Of a stretch of 64,000 bases of DNA, positions 11,459 to 23,787 are shown in pieces. Positions within the stretch are counted from its first letter, which is position 1. Each line of letters opens with the position of its first letter. The notes below the pieces were generated by a model. It was not told the origin of the DNA. It searched no databases and saw nothing but the letters and a program-made list of their open reading frames with translations. The position numbers and the translations under genes were made by a program. Source of the stretch: Porphyra umbilicalis. Its lineage: Eukaryota > Rhodophyta > Bangiophyceae > Bangiales > Bangiaceae. Location of the stretch: contig KV918764.1 of the NCBI GenBank assembly GCA_002049455.2, positions 186,001 through 250,000 of the forward strand, given 5' to 3'.

Positions 11459-12595
11459 ATGGCGCACGGAAAGCGGTCCACGAAGGACCGACAGCGGGCA
11501 CCGCGCCCACCACCCTCTTCCGGTTCTGACTCTTCAAGCGAAAGCGACGTGATTCCCCTCGATGCCCCCGATGCTGCGGGTGCCGCAGGGGAAGGCACCG
11601 CTAGCCGCGGCAGCTGCGGCGGTCGCGGTGCCCCTGCCGCCGACCACAGCGACGACTCTACTGCCCAGAAGGACGACGATAACCACGACGAAGACGATGT
11701 AGCCGCCGCTGCCAGCGAAAGCGACGACCACGACGACGAAGATTACGTGGACGCTTCCTTTTCGGTTTTCGACCCCCGCCCCGACGACGTGCCGCGCCTG
11801 CGGTCGCTCCTCCTCGACGTGGCGCGCTCCCTCTCCGTCCCCGACGCGGCAGTGCACGCTCACGCGCTCGCAGAGGCGGTCGCAGAGCAAACGCGCGTCG
11901 GCACGACAGTGCGCGTCGATGACGGGGAGGGCTCAGGAGCCGCGGTCGTCGGTGAGGCGCTCGGGTTTATCACTGTCCTCCCTGTGGCGACGCACGCGGC
12001 GGTGCTCGCGCCTCTGCTCGCCGCAATTGACAGCGCGACAGCGGCGAAAGACGGTGCCAGTGGTGGCGGCGGCGTCTGGGCGGCTGCCGCGGCGGGAGCA
12101 AAAATCGGCGTTGTCCTCTCCGAGCGGGTCGTCAATCTGCCCCCTGCCCTCGTGCCGTGGCTCCACACCGCTCTGTGGGACGAACTGTCTTGGGCACTGG
12201 AAGACGAGCCAACTGCCGCCCTCCGTGCCGCCTATGCACTGACACACTTCGTCATTATCACGGACGTGTACGCGCAGACGGGGGGGGCGCCCACCTCCAA
12301 GCGCCGCAAAGCAAAAAAGCGGCGCACGGGCGGCGGCGACGCCGCCGCCGCCATCCCGCTCCCCGCCGCGTCGGAGGGCGCACGAGACTTCGGCTTCACG
12401 CGCGTGGAGGATGGGGCCTGGTTCCGAGCAGCCGCCGCGGTCGCCTTGTGGCCAATTCCAGGTGAGAGCGCGGCGCGGGGGGGGCTCACGCGCCAAAGGC
12501 TGGCGATGCTCGTGCCCGCAGCGGCCGTGCCGGCGGCGCGAGCCGAGATCAAGGCAGCATGCGGAGGGGAGGCTGCAGGGCCGGCCAATCGCTGA
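11459..12595 (+). CDS. BCP1: Bcp1/BCCIP family protein, array copy 4
   Basis: Full-length copy of 378 residues with two changes from copy 1: Phe103Val (FSVFDPRP, at the start of the conserved core) and Ala143Glu. These are the only changes seen at these two sites in the array. AATAAA at 12663. Confidence 0.85.
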   Translation: MAHGKRSTKDRQRAPRPPPSSGSDSSSESDVIPLDAPDAAGAAGEGTASRGSCGGRGAPAADHSDDSTAQKDDDNHDEDDVAAAASESDDHDDEDYVDASFSVFDPRPDDVPRLRSLLLDVARSLSVPDAAVHAHALAEAVAEQTRVGTTVRVDDGEGSGAAVVGEALGFITVLPVATHAAVLAPLLAAIDSATAAKDGASGGGGVWAAAAAGAKIGVVLSERVVNLPPALVPWLHTALWDELSWALEDEPTAALRAAYALTHFVIITDVYAQTGGAPTSKRRKAKKRRTGGGDAAAAIPLPAASEGARDFGFTRVEDGAWFRAAAAVALWPIPGESAARGGLTRQRLAMLVPAAAVPAARAEIKAACGGEAAGPANR

Positions 12596-13462
12596 GCTGA
12601 CCCCGTCACCCGCACCGCGGAGGCCAAAGCGCCCGCTCTGGTTGCGTCCGACCGTCGTCTTTAATAAACCTGCAAAGTTTCCGCTCTATCGCCCCTCTCC
12701 GGCCACCTTTATGGCAAATAAACCAACGTTCACCACTAAACTCACGCCACACACCCGCCCAGATATGCACCGCCAACCTTTGAAGCCCTATCCTCTTGGC
12801 CCGTCTCTGTAGCGGCGGACTGTACCGTTTGGCACACACCCTTACCATCCACTGCCAGAGGTACGCCCGCGAAACCACCGTTCGACGCTATGACACCCGC
12901 GGTCCGCCCAACCTCCACAAATCCACACGTCCGCCATACTGTGCCCTGCTTCCCCACCTCTGCAAAATTCTTGTGAAGTTTTGCACCCTTCCGGCATCTT
13001 GCGCCAGAGTTATGGTCGTCGCCGCACCCCAAACCTCAATCTTAGAATTCCCCACCCTAACCACCCTAACGTTCCCCAACCTACTTTCAGTGTCAACTCG
13101 AACATTCCCCAATTGGAAACGCTCTTTCGCCATCCCACCTCACCTCGCCCCAACAGCTTCTCTGCTCAGACACGCAGAGCATATCCTAGGCCATTTGTAC
13201 CCGCCTTGTCCGGTTCTGAGCTGAAACGTGCGTTTCACATCATCCTGGTACACCTTTCCCGTTTTGAAATATATCGCAAGGGCTCGTGTAGCTTTGATTT
13301 TCCATCGCTCTTTCCACGCTCGCCCACACGTCAAACCGAAACCCAGCCGGACTCATCCGCATTTACCTTCATTGCGCGCCAGGCATGCGAGGCTTCAACT
13401 GAATCCGACATGGCGCTCCCAAGGTACACCTCCGAATCCAAATATTGGGTTTCAATTCACTT

Positions 13463-14242
13463 GAACGCCCCACACCGCCCAACCTTTGCTGACTTGGGCC
13501 ATCTGCGCCATATTGCCAGCATGCCCGCTCGATTTGGACCGGAACTGCATAGTTTGAAGGACGTTGACCTTCTGGGTCCAGAGATACTGTTTCGAATCCA
13601 AATATTGGGTTTCAATTCACTTGAACGCCCCACACCGCCCAACCTTTGCTGACTTGGGCCACCTGCGCCATATTGCCAGCATGCCCGCTCGATTTCGACC
13701 GGAACTGCATAGTTTGAAGGACGTTGACCGTCTGGGTCCAGAGATACTGTTTCGAATCCAAATATTGGGTTTCAATTCACTTGAACGCCCCACACCGCCC
13801 AACCGTTGCTGACTTGGGCCACCTGCTCCATACTGGCAGCGTACCCGCTCGATGACGATCAGAACTGTATAGTTTGAAGGACGTTTACCGTCTGGGTCCA
13901 GTGATACTGTTTCGAATCCAAATATTGGGTTTCAATTCACTTGAACGCCCCACACCGCCCAACCTTTGCTGACTTGGGCCACCTGCGCCATATTGCCAGC
14001 ATGCCCGCTCGATTTCGACCGGAACTGCATAGTTTGAAGGACGTTGACCGTCTGGGTCCAGAGATACTGTTTCGAATCGAAATATTGGGTTTCAACTCAC
14101 TTGAACGCCCCACACCGCCCAACCTTTGCTGACTTGGGCCACCTGCGCCATATTGGCAGCATGTCCGCTCGATGTCGACCAGAACTGCATAGTTTGAAGG
14201 ACGTTGACCTTCTGGGTCCAGAGATACTTCTCCGAATCAGAA
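13463..14242 (+). repeat. 160-bp sub-repeats, unit 5 (5 copies)
   Basis: Copies start at 13463, 13623, 13783, 13943 and 14103. The third (13783) is clearly diverged (GGCAGCGTACCCGCTCGATG) and resembles the degenerate copies of unit 8. Confidence 0.95.
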
Positions 14243-14775
14243 TCATGCAGGAAACACCTTTCTGTCATGCTCTTGGCGATCCGTCGCGACCCGACCCTGG
14301 CCGACCCAGGCACCCCCCGGGGTGCCCCAGCAGCTCGTCAGGGTCGCGAAGAGCAGGCAAAACGAGCCGCGCCCCTCCAGGAGCGCGCACACCGCTTTGC
14401 GGATGCATGCAGTTTGACCACCCCTTGCAAATGACCCATCTGGGGCGCCTTGGGGACGTGGGCGCTGCACCACCTCACCAAGTCAGAATCGCCGCGGAAC
14501 TACGCTTCCGTAACACTTCTGCTGCTCTGCGTCGTACGTGCCCTGGCTGAGTCCTCCCATCACCGTGACGGCAAAGCTCGTATCGCCCCGTGCGTCTCCA
14601 CAACCATCCTCCGTGCCACTTCCCCCCGGCGCCCCTTTCCCACCCATCCACGCTCCCTCTTCTTGTGCTGGTGTTTGCTATCCACCCTCGGTGGCAGCCA
14701 GCACTGGACTCGCCACTAGTAGGCAAACCATCCAACGCCACCCCTCCCCGCCCTCCCGCCTGCCCGGCCGAGTTC

Positions 14776-15912
14776 ATGGCGCACGGAAAGCGGTCCACGA
14801 AGGACCGACAGCGGGCACCGCGCCCACCACCCTCTTCCGGTTCTGACTCTTCAAGCGAAAGCGACGTGATTCCCCTCGATGCCCCCGATGCTGCGGGTGC
14901 CGCAGGGGAAGGCACCGCTAGCCGCGGCAGCTGCGGCGGTCGCGGTGCCCCTGCCGCCGACCACAGCGACGACTCTACTGCCCAGAAGGACGACGATAAC
15001 CACGACGAAGACGATGTAGCCGCCGCTGCCAGCGAAAGCGACGACCACGACGACGAAGATTACGTGGACGCTTCCTTTTCGTTTTTCGACCCCCGCCCCG
15101 ACGACGTGCCGCGCCTGCGGTCGCTCCTCCTCGACGTGGCGCGCTCCCTCTCCGTCCCCGACGCGGCAGTGCACGCTCACGCGCTCGCAGAGGCGGTCGC
15201 AGCGCAAACGCGCGTCGGCACGACAGTGCGCGTCGATGACGGGGAGGGCTCAGGAGCCGCGGTCGTCGGTGAGGCGCTCGGGTTTATCACTGTCCTCCCT
15301 GTGGCGACGCACGCGGCGGTGCTCGCGCCTCTGCTCGCCGCAATTGACAGCGCGACAGCGGCGAAAGACGGTGCCAGTGGTGGCGGCGGCGTCTGGGCGG
15401 CTGCCGCGGCGGGAGCAAAAATCGGCGTTGTCCTCTCCGAGCGGGTCGTCAATCTGCCCCCTGCCCTCGTGCCGTGGCTCCACACCGCTCTGTGGGACGA
15501 ACTGTCTTGGGCACTGGAAGACGAGCCAACTGCCGCCCTCCGTGCCGCCTATGCACTGACACACTTCGTCATTATCACGGACGTGTACGCGCAGACGGGG
15601 GGGGCGCCCACCTCCAAGCGCCGCAAAGCAAAAAAGCGGCGCACGGGCGGCGGCGACGCCGCCGCCGCCATCCCGCTCCCCGCCGCGTCGGAGGGCGCAC
15701 GAGACTTCGGCTTCACGCGCGTGGAGGATGGGGCCTGGTTCCGAGCAGCCGCCGCGGTCGCCTTGTGGCCAATTCCAGGTGAGAGCGCGGCGCGGGGGGG
15801 GCTCACGCGCCAAAGGCTGGCGATGCTCGTGCCCGCAGCGGCCGTGCCGGCGGCGCGAGCCGAGATCAAGGCAGCATGCGGAGGGGAGGCTGCAGGGCCG
15901 GCCAATCGCTGA
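14776..15912 (+). CDS. BCP1: Bcp1/BCCIP family protein, array copy 5
   Basis: Full-length copy whose predicted protein is identical to copy 1. Its upstream block has five 160-bp sub-repeats instead of three. A one-base deletion in a T run (about 14,397) lies in the leader, well before the start codon. AATAAA at 15980. Confidence 0.85.
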   Translation: MAHGKRSTKDRQRAPRPPPSSGSDSSSESDVIPLDAPDAAGAAGEGTASRGSCGGRGAPAADHSDDSTAQKDDDNHDEDDVAAAASESDDHDDEDYVDASFSFFDPRPDDVPRLRSLLLDVARSLSVPDAAVHAHALAEAVAAQTRVGTTVRVDDGEGSGAAVVGEALGFITVLPVATHAAVLAPLLAAIDSATAAKDGASGGGGVWAAAAAGAKIGVVLSERVVNLPPALVPWLHTALWDELSWALEDEPTAALRAAYALTHFVIITDVYAQTGGAPTSKRRKAKKRRTGGGDAAAAIPLPAASEGARDFGFTRVEDGAWFRAAAAVALWPIPGESAARGGLTRQRLAMLVPAAAVPAARAEIKAACGGEAAGPANR

Positions 15913-16777
15913 GCTGACCCCGTCACCCGCACCGCGGAGGCCAAAGCGCCCGCTCTGGTTGCGTCCGACCGTCGTCTTTAATAAACCTGCAAAGTTTCCG
16001 CTCTATCGCCCCTCTCCGGCCACCTTTATGGCAAATAAACCAACGTTCACCACTAAACTCACGCCACACACCCGCCCAGATATGCACCGCCAACCTTTGA
16101 AGCCCTATCCTCTTGGCCCGTCTCTGTAGCGGCGGACTGTACCGTTTGGCACACACCCTTACCATCCACTGCCAGAGGTACGCCCGCGAAACCACCGTTC
16201 GACGCTATGACACCCGCGGTCCGCCCAACCTCCACAAATCCACACGTCCGCCATACTGTGCCCTGCTTCCCCACCTCTGCAATATTCTTGTGAAGTTTTG
16301 CACCCTTCCGGCATCTTGCGCCAAAGTTATGGTCGTCGCCGCACCCCAAACCTCAATCTTAGAATTCCCCACCCTAACCACCCTAACGTTCCCCAACCTA
16401 CTTTCAGTGTCAACTCGAACATTCCCCAATTGGAAACGCTTTTTCGCCATCCCACCTCACCTCGCCCCAACAGCTTCTCTGCTCAGACACGCAGAGCATA
16501 TCCTAGGCCATTTGTACCCGCCTTGTCCGGTTCTGAGCTGAAACGTGCGTTTCACATCATCCTGGTACACCTTTCCCGTTTTGAAATATATCGCACGGCT
16601 CGTGTAGCTTTGATTTTCCATCGCTCTTTCCACGCCCGCCCACACGTCAAACCGAAACCCAGCCGGACTCATCCGCATTTACCTTCATTGCGCGCCAGGC
16701 ATGCGAGGCTTCAACTGAATCCGACATGGCGCTCCCAAGATACACCTCCGAATCCAATATTGCGTTTCAAGTCACTT

Positions 16778-17237
16778 GAACGCCCCACACCGCCCAACCT
16801 TTGCTGACTTGGGCCACCTGCGCCATATTTCCAGCATGCATGCCAGACGTCGACCGGAACTGCATAGTTTGAAGGACGTTGACCGTCTGGGTCCAGAGAT
16901 ACTGTTTCGAATCCAAATATTGGGTTTCAATTCACTTGAACGCCCCACACCGCCCAAGCTTTGTCGACTTGGGCCACCTGCGCCATATTGCCAGCATGCC
17001 CGCTCGATTTCGACCGGAACTGCATAGTTTGAAGGAAGTTGACCGTCTGGGTCCAGAGATACTGTTTCGAATCGAAATATTGGGTTTCAACTCACTTGAA
17101 CGCCCCACACCGCCCAACCTTTGCTGACTTGGGCCACCTGCGCCATATTGCCAGCATGTCCGCTCGATGTCGACCAGAACTGCATAGTTTGAAGGACGTT
17201 GACCTTCTGGGTCCAGAGATACTTCTCCGAATCAGAA
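16778..17237 (+). repeat. 160-bp sub-repeats, unit 6 (3 copies)
   Basis: Copies start at 16778, 16938 and 17098. The lead-in lacks one T (GAATCCAATATTGC versus GAATTCCAATATTGC), a change shared with unit 7. Confidence 0.95.
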
Positions 17238-17770
17238 TCATGCAGGAAACACCTTTCTGTCATGCTCTTGGCGATCCGTCGCGACCCGACCCTGGCCGAC
17301 CCAGGCACCCCCCGGGGTGCCCCAGCAGCTCGTCAGGGTCGCGAAGAGCAGGCAAAACGAGCCGCGCCCCTCCAGGAGCGCGCACACCGCGCTTGCGGAT
17401 GCATGCAGTTTGACCACCCCTTGCAAATGACCCATCTGGGGCGCCTTGGGGACGTGGGCGCTGCACCACCTCACCAAGTCAGAATCGCCGCGGAACTACG
17501 CTTCCGTAACACTTCTGCTGCTCTGCGTCGTACGTGCCCTGGCTGAGTCCTCCCATCACCGTGACGGCAAAGCTCGTATCGCCCCGTGCGTCTCCACAAC
17601 CATCCTCCGTGCCACTTCCCCCCGGCGCCCCTTCCCACCCATCCACGCTCCCTCTTCTTGTGCTGGTGTTTGCTATCCACCCTCGGTGGCAGCCAGCACT
17701 GGACTCGCCACTAGTAGGCAAACCATCCAACGCCACCCCTCCCCGCCCTCCCGCCTGCCCGGCCGAGTTC

Positions 17771-18907
17771 ATGGCGCACGGAAAGCGGTCCACGAAGGAC
17801 CGACAGCGGGCACCGCGCCCACCACCCTCTTCCGGTTCTGACTCTTCAAGCGAAAGCGACGTGATTCCCCTCGATGCCCCCGATGCTGCGGGTGCCGCAG
17901 GGGAAGGCACCGCTAGCCGCGGCAGCTGCGGCGGTCGCGGTGCCCCTGCCGCCGACCACAGCGACGACTCTACTGCCCAGAAGGACGACGATAACCACGA
18001 CGAAGACGATGTAGCCGCCGCTGCCAGCGAAAGCGACGACCACGACGACGAAGATTACGTGGACGCTTCCTTTTCGTTTTTCGACCCCCGCCCCGACGAC
18101 GTGCCGCGCCTGCGGTCGCTCCTCCTCGACGTGGCGCGCTCCCTCTCCGTCCCCGACGCGGCAGTGCACGCTCACGCGCTCGCAGAGGCGGTCGCAGCGC
18201 AAACGCGCGTCGGCACGACAGTGCGCGTCGATGACGGGGAGGGCTCAGGAGCCGCGGTCGTCGGTGAGGCGCTCGGGTTTATCACTGTCCTCCCTGTGGC
18301 GACGCACGCGGCGGTGCTCGCGCCTCTGCTCGCCGCAATTGACAGCGCGACAGCGGCGAAAGACGGTGCCAGTGGTGGCGGCGGCGTCTGGGCGGCTGCC
18401 GCGGCGGGAGCAAAAATCGGCGTTGTCCTCTCCGAGCGGGTCGTCAATCTGCCCCCTGCCCTCGTGCCGTGGCTCCACACCGCTCTGTGGGACGAACTGT
18501 CTTGGGCACTGGAAGACGAGCCAACTGCCGCCCTCCGTGCCGCCTATGCACTGACACACTTCGTCATTATCACGGACGTGTACGCGCAGACGGGGGGGGC
18601 GCCCACCTCCAAGCGCCGCAAAGCAAAAAAGCGGCGCACGGGCGGCGGCGACGCCGCCGCCGCCATCCCGCTCCCCGCCGCGTCGGAGGGCGCACGAGAC
18701 TTCGGCTTCACGCGCGTGGAGGATGGGGCCTGGTTCCGAGCAGCCGCCGCGGTCGCCTTGTGGCCAATTCCAGGTGAGAGCGCGGCGCGGGGGGGGCTCA
18801 CGCGCCAAAGGCTGGCGATGCTCGTGCCCGCAGCGGCCGTGCCGGCGGCGCGAGCCGAGATCAAGGCAGCATGCGGAGGGGAGGCTGCAGGGCCGGCCAA
18901 TCGCTGA
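17771..18907 (+). CDS. BCP1: Bcp1/BCCIP family protein, array copy 6
   Basis: Full-length copy identical in protein to copy 1. A one-base deletion in the leader (about 17,627) breaks the upstream open frame that the other copies have, while the 378-codon frame from 17771 stays intact. This is the best evidence in the array that translation starts at this ATG and not in the leader. AATAAA at 18975. Confidence 0.85.
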   Translation: MAHGKRSTKDRQRAPRPPPSSGSDSSSESDVIPLDAPDAAGAAGEGTASRGSCGGRGAPAADHSDDSTAQKDDDNHDEDDVAAAASESDDHDDEDYVDASFSFFDPRPDDVPRLRSLLLDVARSLSVPDAAVHAHALAEAVAAQTRVGTTVRVDDGEGSGAAVVGEALGFITVLPVATHAAVLAPLLAAIDSATAAKDGASGGGGVWAAAAAGAKIGVVLSERVVNLPPALVPWLHTALWDELSWALEDEPTAALRAAYALTHFVIITDVYAQTGGAPTSKRRKAKKRRTGGGDAAAAIPLPAASEGARDFGFTRVEDGAWFRAAAAVALWPIPGESAARGGLTRQRLAMLVPAAAVPAARAEIKAACGGEAAGPANR

Positions 18908-19772
18908 GCTGACCCCGTCACCCGCACCGCGGAGGCCAAAGCGCCCGCTCTGGTTGCGTCCGACCGTCGTCTTTAATAAACCTGCAAAGTTTCCGCTCTA
19001 TCGCCCCTCTCCGGCCACCTTTATGGCAAATAAACCAACGTTCACCACTAAACTCACGCCACACACCCGCCCAGATATGCACCGCCAACCTTTGAAGCCC
19101 TATCCTCTTGGCCCGTCTCTGTAGCGGCGGACTGTACCGTTTGGCACACACCCTTACCATCCACTGCCAGAGGTACGCCCGCGAAACCACCGTTCGACGC
19201 TATGACACCCGCGGTCCGCCCAACCTCCACAAATCCACACGTCCGCCATACTGTGCCCTGCTTCCCCACCTCTGCAATATTCTTGTGAAGTTTTGCACCC
19301 TTCCGGCATCTTGCGCCAGAGTTATGGTCGTCGCCGCACCCCAAACCTCAATCTTAGAATTCCCCACCCTAACCACCCTAACGTTCCCCAACCTACTTTC
19401 AGTGTCAACTCGAACATTCCCCAATTGGAAACGCTCTTTCGCCATCCCACCTCACCTCGCCCCAACAGCTTCTCTGCTCAGACACGCAGAGCATATCCTA
19501 GGCCATTTGTACCCGCCTGTCCGGTTCTGAGCTGAAACGTGCGTTTCACATCATCCTGGTACACCTTTCCCGTTTTGAAATATATCGCACGGGCTCGTGT
19601 AGCTTTGATTTTCCATCGCTCTTTCCACGCCCGCCCACACGTCAAACCGAAACCCAGCCGGACTCATCCGCATTTACCTTCATTGCGCGCCAGGCATGCG
19701 AGGCTTCAACTGAATCCGACATGGCGCTCCCAAGATACACCTCCGAATCCAATATTGCGTTTCAAGTCACTT

Positions 19773-20232
19773 GAACGCCCCACACCGCCCAACCTTTGCT
19801 GACTTGGGCCACCTGCGCCATATTTCCAGCATGCATGCCAGACGTCGACCGGAACTGCATAGTTTGAAGGACGTTGACCGTCTGGGTCCAGAGATACTGT
19901 TTCGAATCCAAATATTGGGTTTCAATTCACTTGAACGCCCCACACCGCCCAAGCTTTGCTGACTTGGGCCACCTGCGCCATATTGCCAGCATGCCCGCTC
20001 GATTTCGACCGGAACTGCATAGTTTGAAGGACGTTGACCGTCTGGGTCCAGAGATACTGTTTCGAATCGAAATATTGGGTTTCAACTCACTTGAACGCCC
20101 CACACCGCCCAACCTTTGCTGACTTGGGCCACCTGCGCCATATTGCCAGCATGTCCGCTCGATGTCGACCAGAACTGCATAGTTTGAAGGACGTTGACCT
20201 TCTGGGTCCAGAGATACTTCTCCGAATCAGAA
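19773..20232 (+). repeat. 160-bp sub-repeats, unit 7 (3 copies)
   Basis: Copies start at 19773, 19933 and 20093, nearly the same as unit 4. Confidence 0.95.
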
Positions 20233-20766
20233 TCATGCAGGAAACACCTTTCTGTCATGCTCTTGGCGATCCGTCGCGACCCGACCCTGGCCGACCCAGG
20301 CACCCCCCGGGGTGCCCCAGCAGCTCGTCAGGGTCGCGAAGAGCAGGCAAAACGAGCCGCGCCCCTCCAGGAGCGCGCACACCGCTTTTGCGGATGCATG
20401 CAGTTTGACCACCCCTTGCAAATGACCCATCTGGGGCGCCTTGGGGACGTGGGCGCTGCACCACCTCACCAAGTCAGAATCGCCGCGGAACTACGCTTCC
20501 GTAACACTTCTGCTGCTCTGCGTCGTACGTGCCCTGGCTGAGTCCTCCCATCACCGTGACGGCAAAGCTCGTATCGCCCCGTGCGTCTCCACAACCATCC
20601 TCCGTGCCACTTCCCCCCGGCGCCCCTTTCCCACCCATCCACGCTCCCTCTTCTTGTGCTGGTGTTTGCTATCCACCCTCGGTGGCAGCCAGCACTGGAC
20701 TCGCCACTAGTAGGCAAACCATCCAACGCCACCCCTCCCCGCCCTCCCGCCTGCCCGGCCGAGTTC

Positions 20767-21900
20767 ATGGCGCACGGAAAGCGGTCCACGAAGGACCGAC
20801 AGCGGGCACCGCGCCCACCACCCTCTTCCGGTTCTGACTCTTCAAGCGAAAGCGACGTGATTCCCCTCGATGCCCCCGATGCTGCGGGTGCCGCAGGGGA
20901 AGGCACCGCTAGCCGCGGCAGCTGCGGCGGTCGCGGTGCCCCTGCCGCCGACCACAGCGACGACTCTACTGCCCAGAAGGACGACGATAACCACGACGAA
21001 GACGATGTAGCCGCCGCTGCCAGCGAAAGCGACGACCACGACGACGAAGATTACGTGGACGCTTCCTTTTCGTTTTTCGACCCCCGCCCCGACGACGTGC
21101 CGCGCCTGCGGTCGCTCCTCCTCGACGTGGCGCGCTCCCTCTCCGTCCCCGACGCGGCAGTGCACGCTCACGCGCTCGCAGAGGCGGTCGCAGCGCAAAC
21201 GCGCGTCGGCACGACAGTGCGCGTCGATGACGGGGAGGGCTCAGGAGCCGCGGTCGTCGGTGAGGCGCTCGGGTTTATCACTGTCCTCCCTGTGGCGACG
21301 CACGCGGCGGTGCTCGCGCCTCTGCTCGCCGCAATTGACAGCGCGACAGCGGCGAAAGACGGTGCCAGTGGTGGCGGCGGCGTCTGGGCGGCTGCCGCGG
21401 CGGGAGCAAAAATCGGCGTTGTCCTCTCCGAGCGGGTCGTCAATCTGCCCCCTGCCCTCGTGCCGTGGCTCCACACCGCTCTGTGGGACGAACTGTCTTG
21501 GGCACTGGAAGACGAGCCAACTGCCGCCCTCCGTGCCGCCTATGCACTGACACACTTCGTCATTATCACGACGTGTACGCGCAGACGGGGGGGGCGCCCA
21601 CCTCCAAGCGCCGCAAAGCAAAAAAGCGGCGCACGGGCGGCGGCGACGCCGCCGCCGCCATCCGCTCCCCGCCGCATCGGAGGGCGCACGAGACTTCGGC
21701 TTCACGCGCGTGGAGGATGGGGCCTGGTTCCGAGCAGCCGCCGCGGTCGCCTTGTGGCCAATTCCAGGTGAGAGCGCGGCGCGGGGGGGCTCACGCGCCA
21801 TAGGCTGGCGATGCTCGTGCCCGCAGCGGCCGTGCCGGCGGCGCGAGCCGAGATCAAGGCAGCATGCGGAGGGGAGGCTGCAGGGCCGGCCAATCGCTGA
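20767..21900 (+). pseudogene. BCP1: Bcp1/BCCIP array copy 7, frameshifted
   Basis: Same start and first 268 codons as copy 1. One G is then missing at about 21,570 (ATCACGACG instead of ATCACGGACG), one C at about 21,662, and one G in the G run at 21,783-21,789. The shifted frame stops at 21769-21771, before the third deletion restores frame, so the predicted product loses the C-terminal third of the core. All three deletions are single bases in or next to homopolymers, and the whole unit is rich in such deletions, so sequencing error is a serious alternative to true loss. AATAAA is kept at 21968. Confidence 0.75.
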
Positions 21901-22767
21901 GCTGACCCCGTCACCCGCACCGCGGAGGCCAAAGCGCCCGCTCTGGTTGCGTCCGACCGTCGTCTTTAATAAACCTGCAAAGTTTCCGCTCTATCGCCCC
22001 TCTCCGGCCACCTTTATGGCAAATAAACCAACGTTCACCACTAAACTCACGCCACACACCCGCCCAGATATGCACCGCCAACCTTTGAAGCCCTATCCTC
22101 TTGGCCCGTCTCTGTAGCGGCGGACTGTACCGTTTGGCACACACCCTTACCATCCACTGCCAGAGGTACGCCCGCGAAACCACCGTTCGACGCTATGACA
22201 CCCGCGGTCCGCCCAACCTCCACAATCCACACGTCCGCCATACTGTGCCCTGCTTCCCCACCTCTGCAATATTCTTGTGAAGTTTTGCACCCTTCCGGCA
22301 TCTTGCGCCAGAGTTATGGTCGTCGCCGCACCCCAAACCTCAATCTTAGAATTCCCCACCCTAACCACCCTAACGTTCCCCAACCTACTTTCAGTGTCAA
22401 CTCGAACATTCCCCAATTGGAAACGCTCTTTCGCCATCCCACCTCACCTCGCCCCAACAGCTTCTCTGCTCAGACACGCAGAGCATATCCTAGGCCATTT
22501 GTACCCGCCTTGTCCGGTTCTGAGCTGAAACGTGCGTTTCACATCATCCTGGTACACCTTTCCCGTTTTGAAATATATCGCACGGGCTCGTGTAGCTTTG
22601 ATTTTCCATCGCTCTTTGCACGCTCGCCCACACGTCAAACCGAAACCCAGCCGGACTCATCCGCATTTACCTTCATTGCGCGCCAGGCATGCGAGGCTTC
22701 AACTGAATCCGACATGGCGCTCCCAAGATACACCTCCGAATCCAAATATTGGGTTTCAATTCACTTG

Positions 22768-23787
22768 AACGCCCCACACCGCCCACCTTCTGCCCCCCCA
22801 CCCGCGCCCAACCTGCATTTGCTGACCTCTGGTCAGAATCTGTTCGATCCATATGGCAATTCACTGAACGCCCCACCCCCCCCGCTGATTGGCCACCTGC
22901 ATTGCCACGCCCCCCCACGATAGGGGACGCGGAAGAACTGGCATATTTAAGCGCCCACCCGCCCCTGGCTGCCCGCCCATATGCCAGCATGCCCGCTCGA
23001 TTTCGACCGGAACTGATAGTTTGAAGGACGTTGACCGTCTGGGTCCAGAGATACTGTTTCGAATCCAAATATTGGGTTTCAATTCACTTGAACGCCCCAC
23101 ACCGCCCAACCGTTGCTGACTTCCACCTGCCCATACTGGCAGCGACCCGCCGATGTCGATCGAACTGTATAGTTTGAAGGACGTTACCGTCTGGGTCCAG
23201 AGATACTGTTTCGAATCCAATTGGTTTCATTCACTGAACCCCCCGCACCGCCCAACCGTTGCTGACTTGGGCCACTTGCACCATACTACCGTCCCAGATT
23301 TCGAATAATATTGGGTTTCAATTCACTTGAACCCCCACACCGCCCAACCGTTGCTGACTTGGGCCACCTGCTCCATACTGGCAGCGTACCCGGCTCATGA
23401 TGGACGTATTCAGAGATACTGTATAGTTTGCAAGGGGACGGTTTACCGTCTGGGTCAGATGATACTTGTTTCCGAATCCAAAATATTGGGTTTCAATTCA
23501 CTTGAACCCCCGCACCGCCCAACCTTTGCTGACTTGGGCCACTTGCACCATACTACCAGCGTACCGCTCGATGCTGATCCGAACTGTATGTTACCGTCTG
23601 GGTCCAAGGACACTGTTTCGAATCCAAAATTTGGGTTTCAATTCACTTGAACCCCCCGCACCGCCCAACCGTTGCTGACTTGGGCCACCTGCGCCATATT
23701 GCCAGCATGCCTGCTCGATTTCGACCGGAACTGCATAGTTTGAAGGACGTTGACCTTCTGGGTCCAGAGATACTTCTCCGAATCAGA
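22768..23787 (+). repeat. Degenerate 160-bp sub-repeat block, unit 8
   Basis: Recognisable starts occur near 22768, 23092, 23235, 23330, 23500 and 23648. Spacing is irregular, with many small indels and C-run expansions, and only the last copy is clean. The block is about 560 bp longer than the usual three-copy block. Confidence 0.85.
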
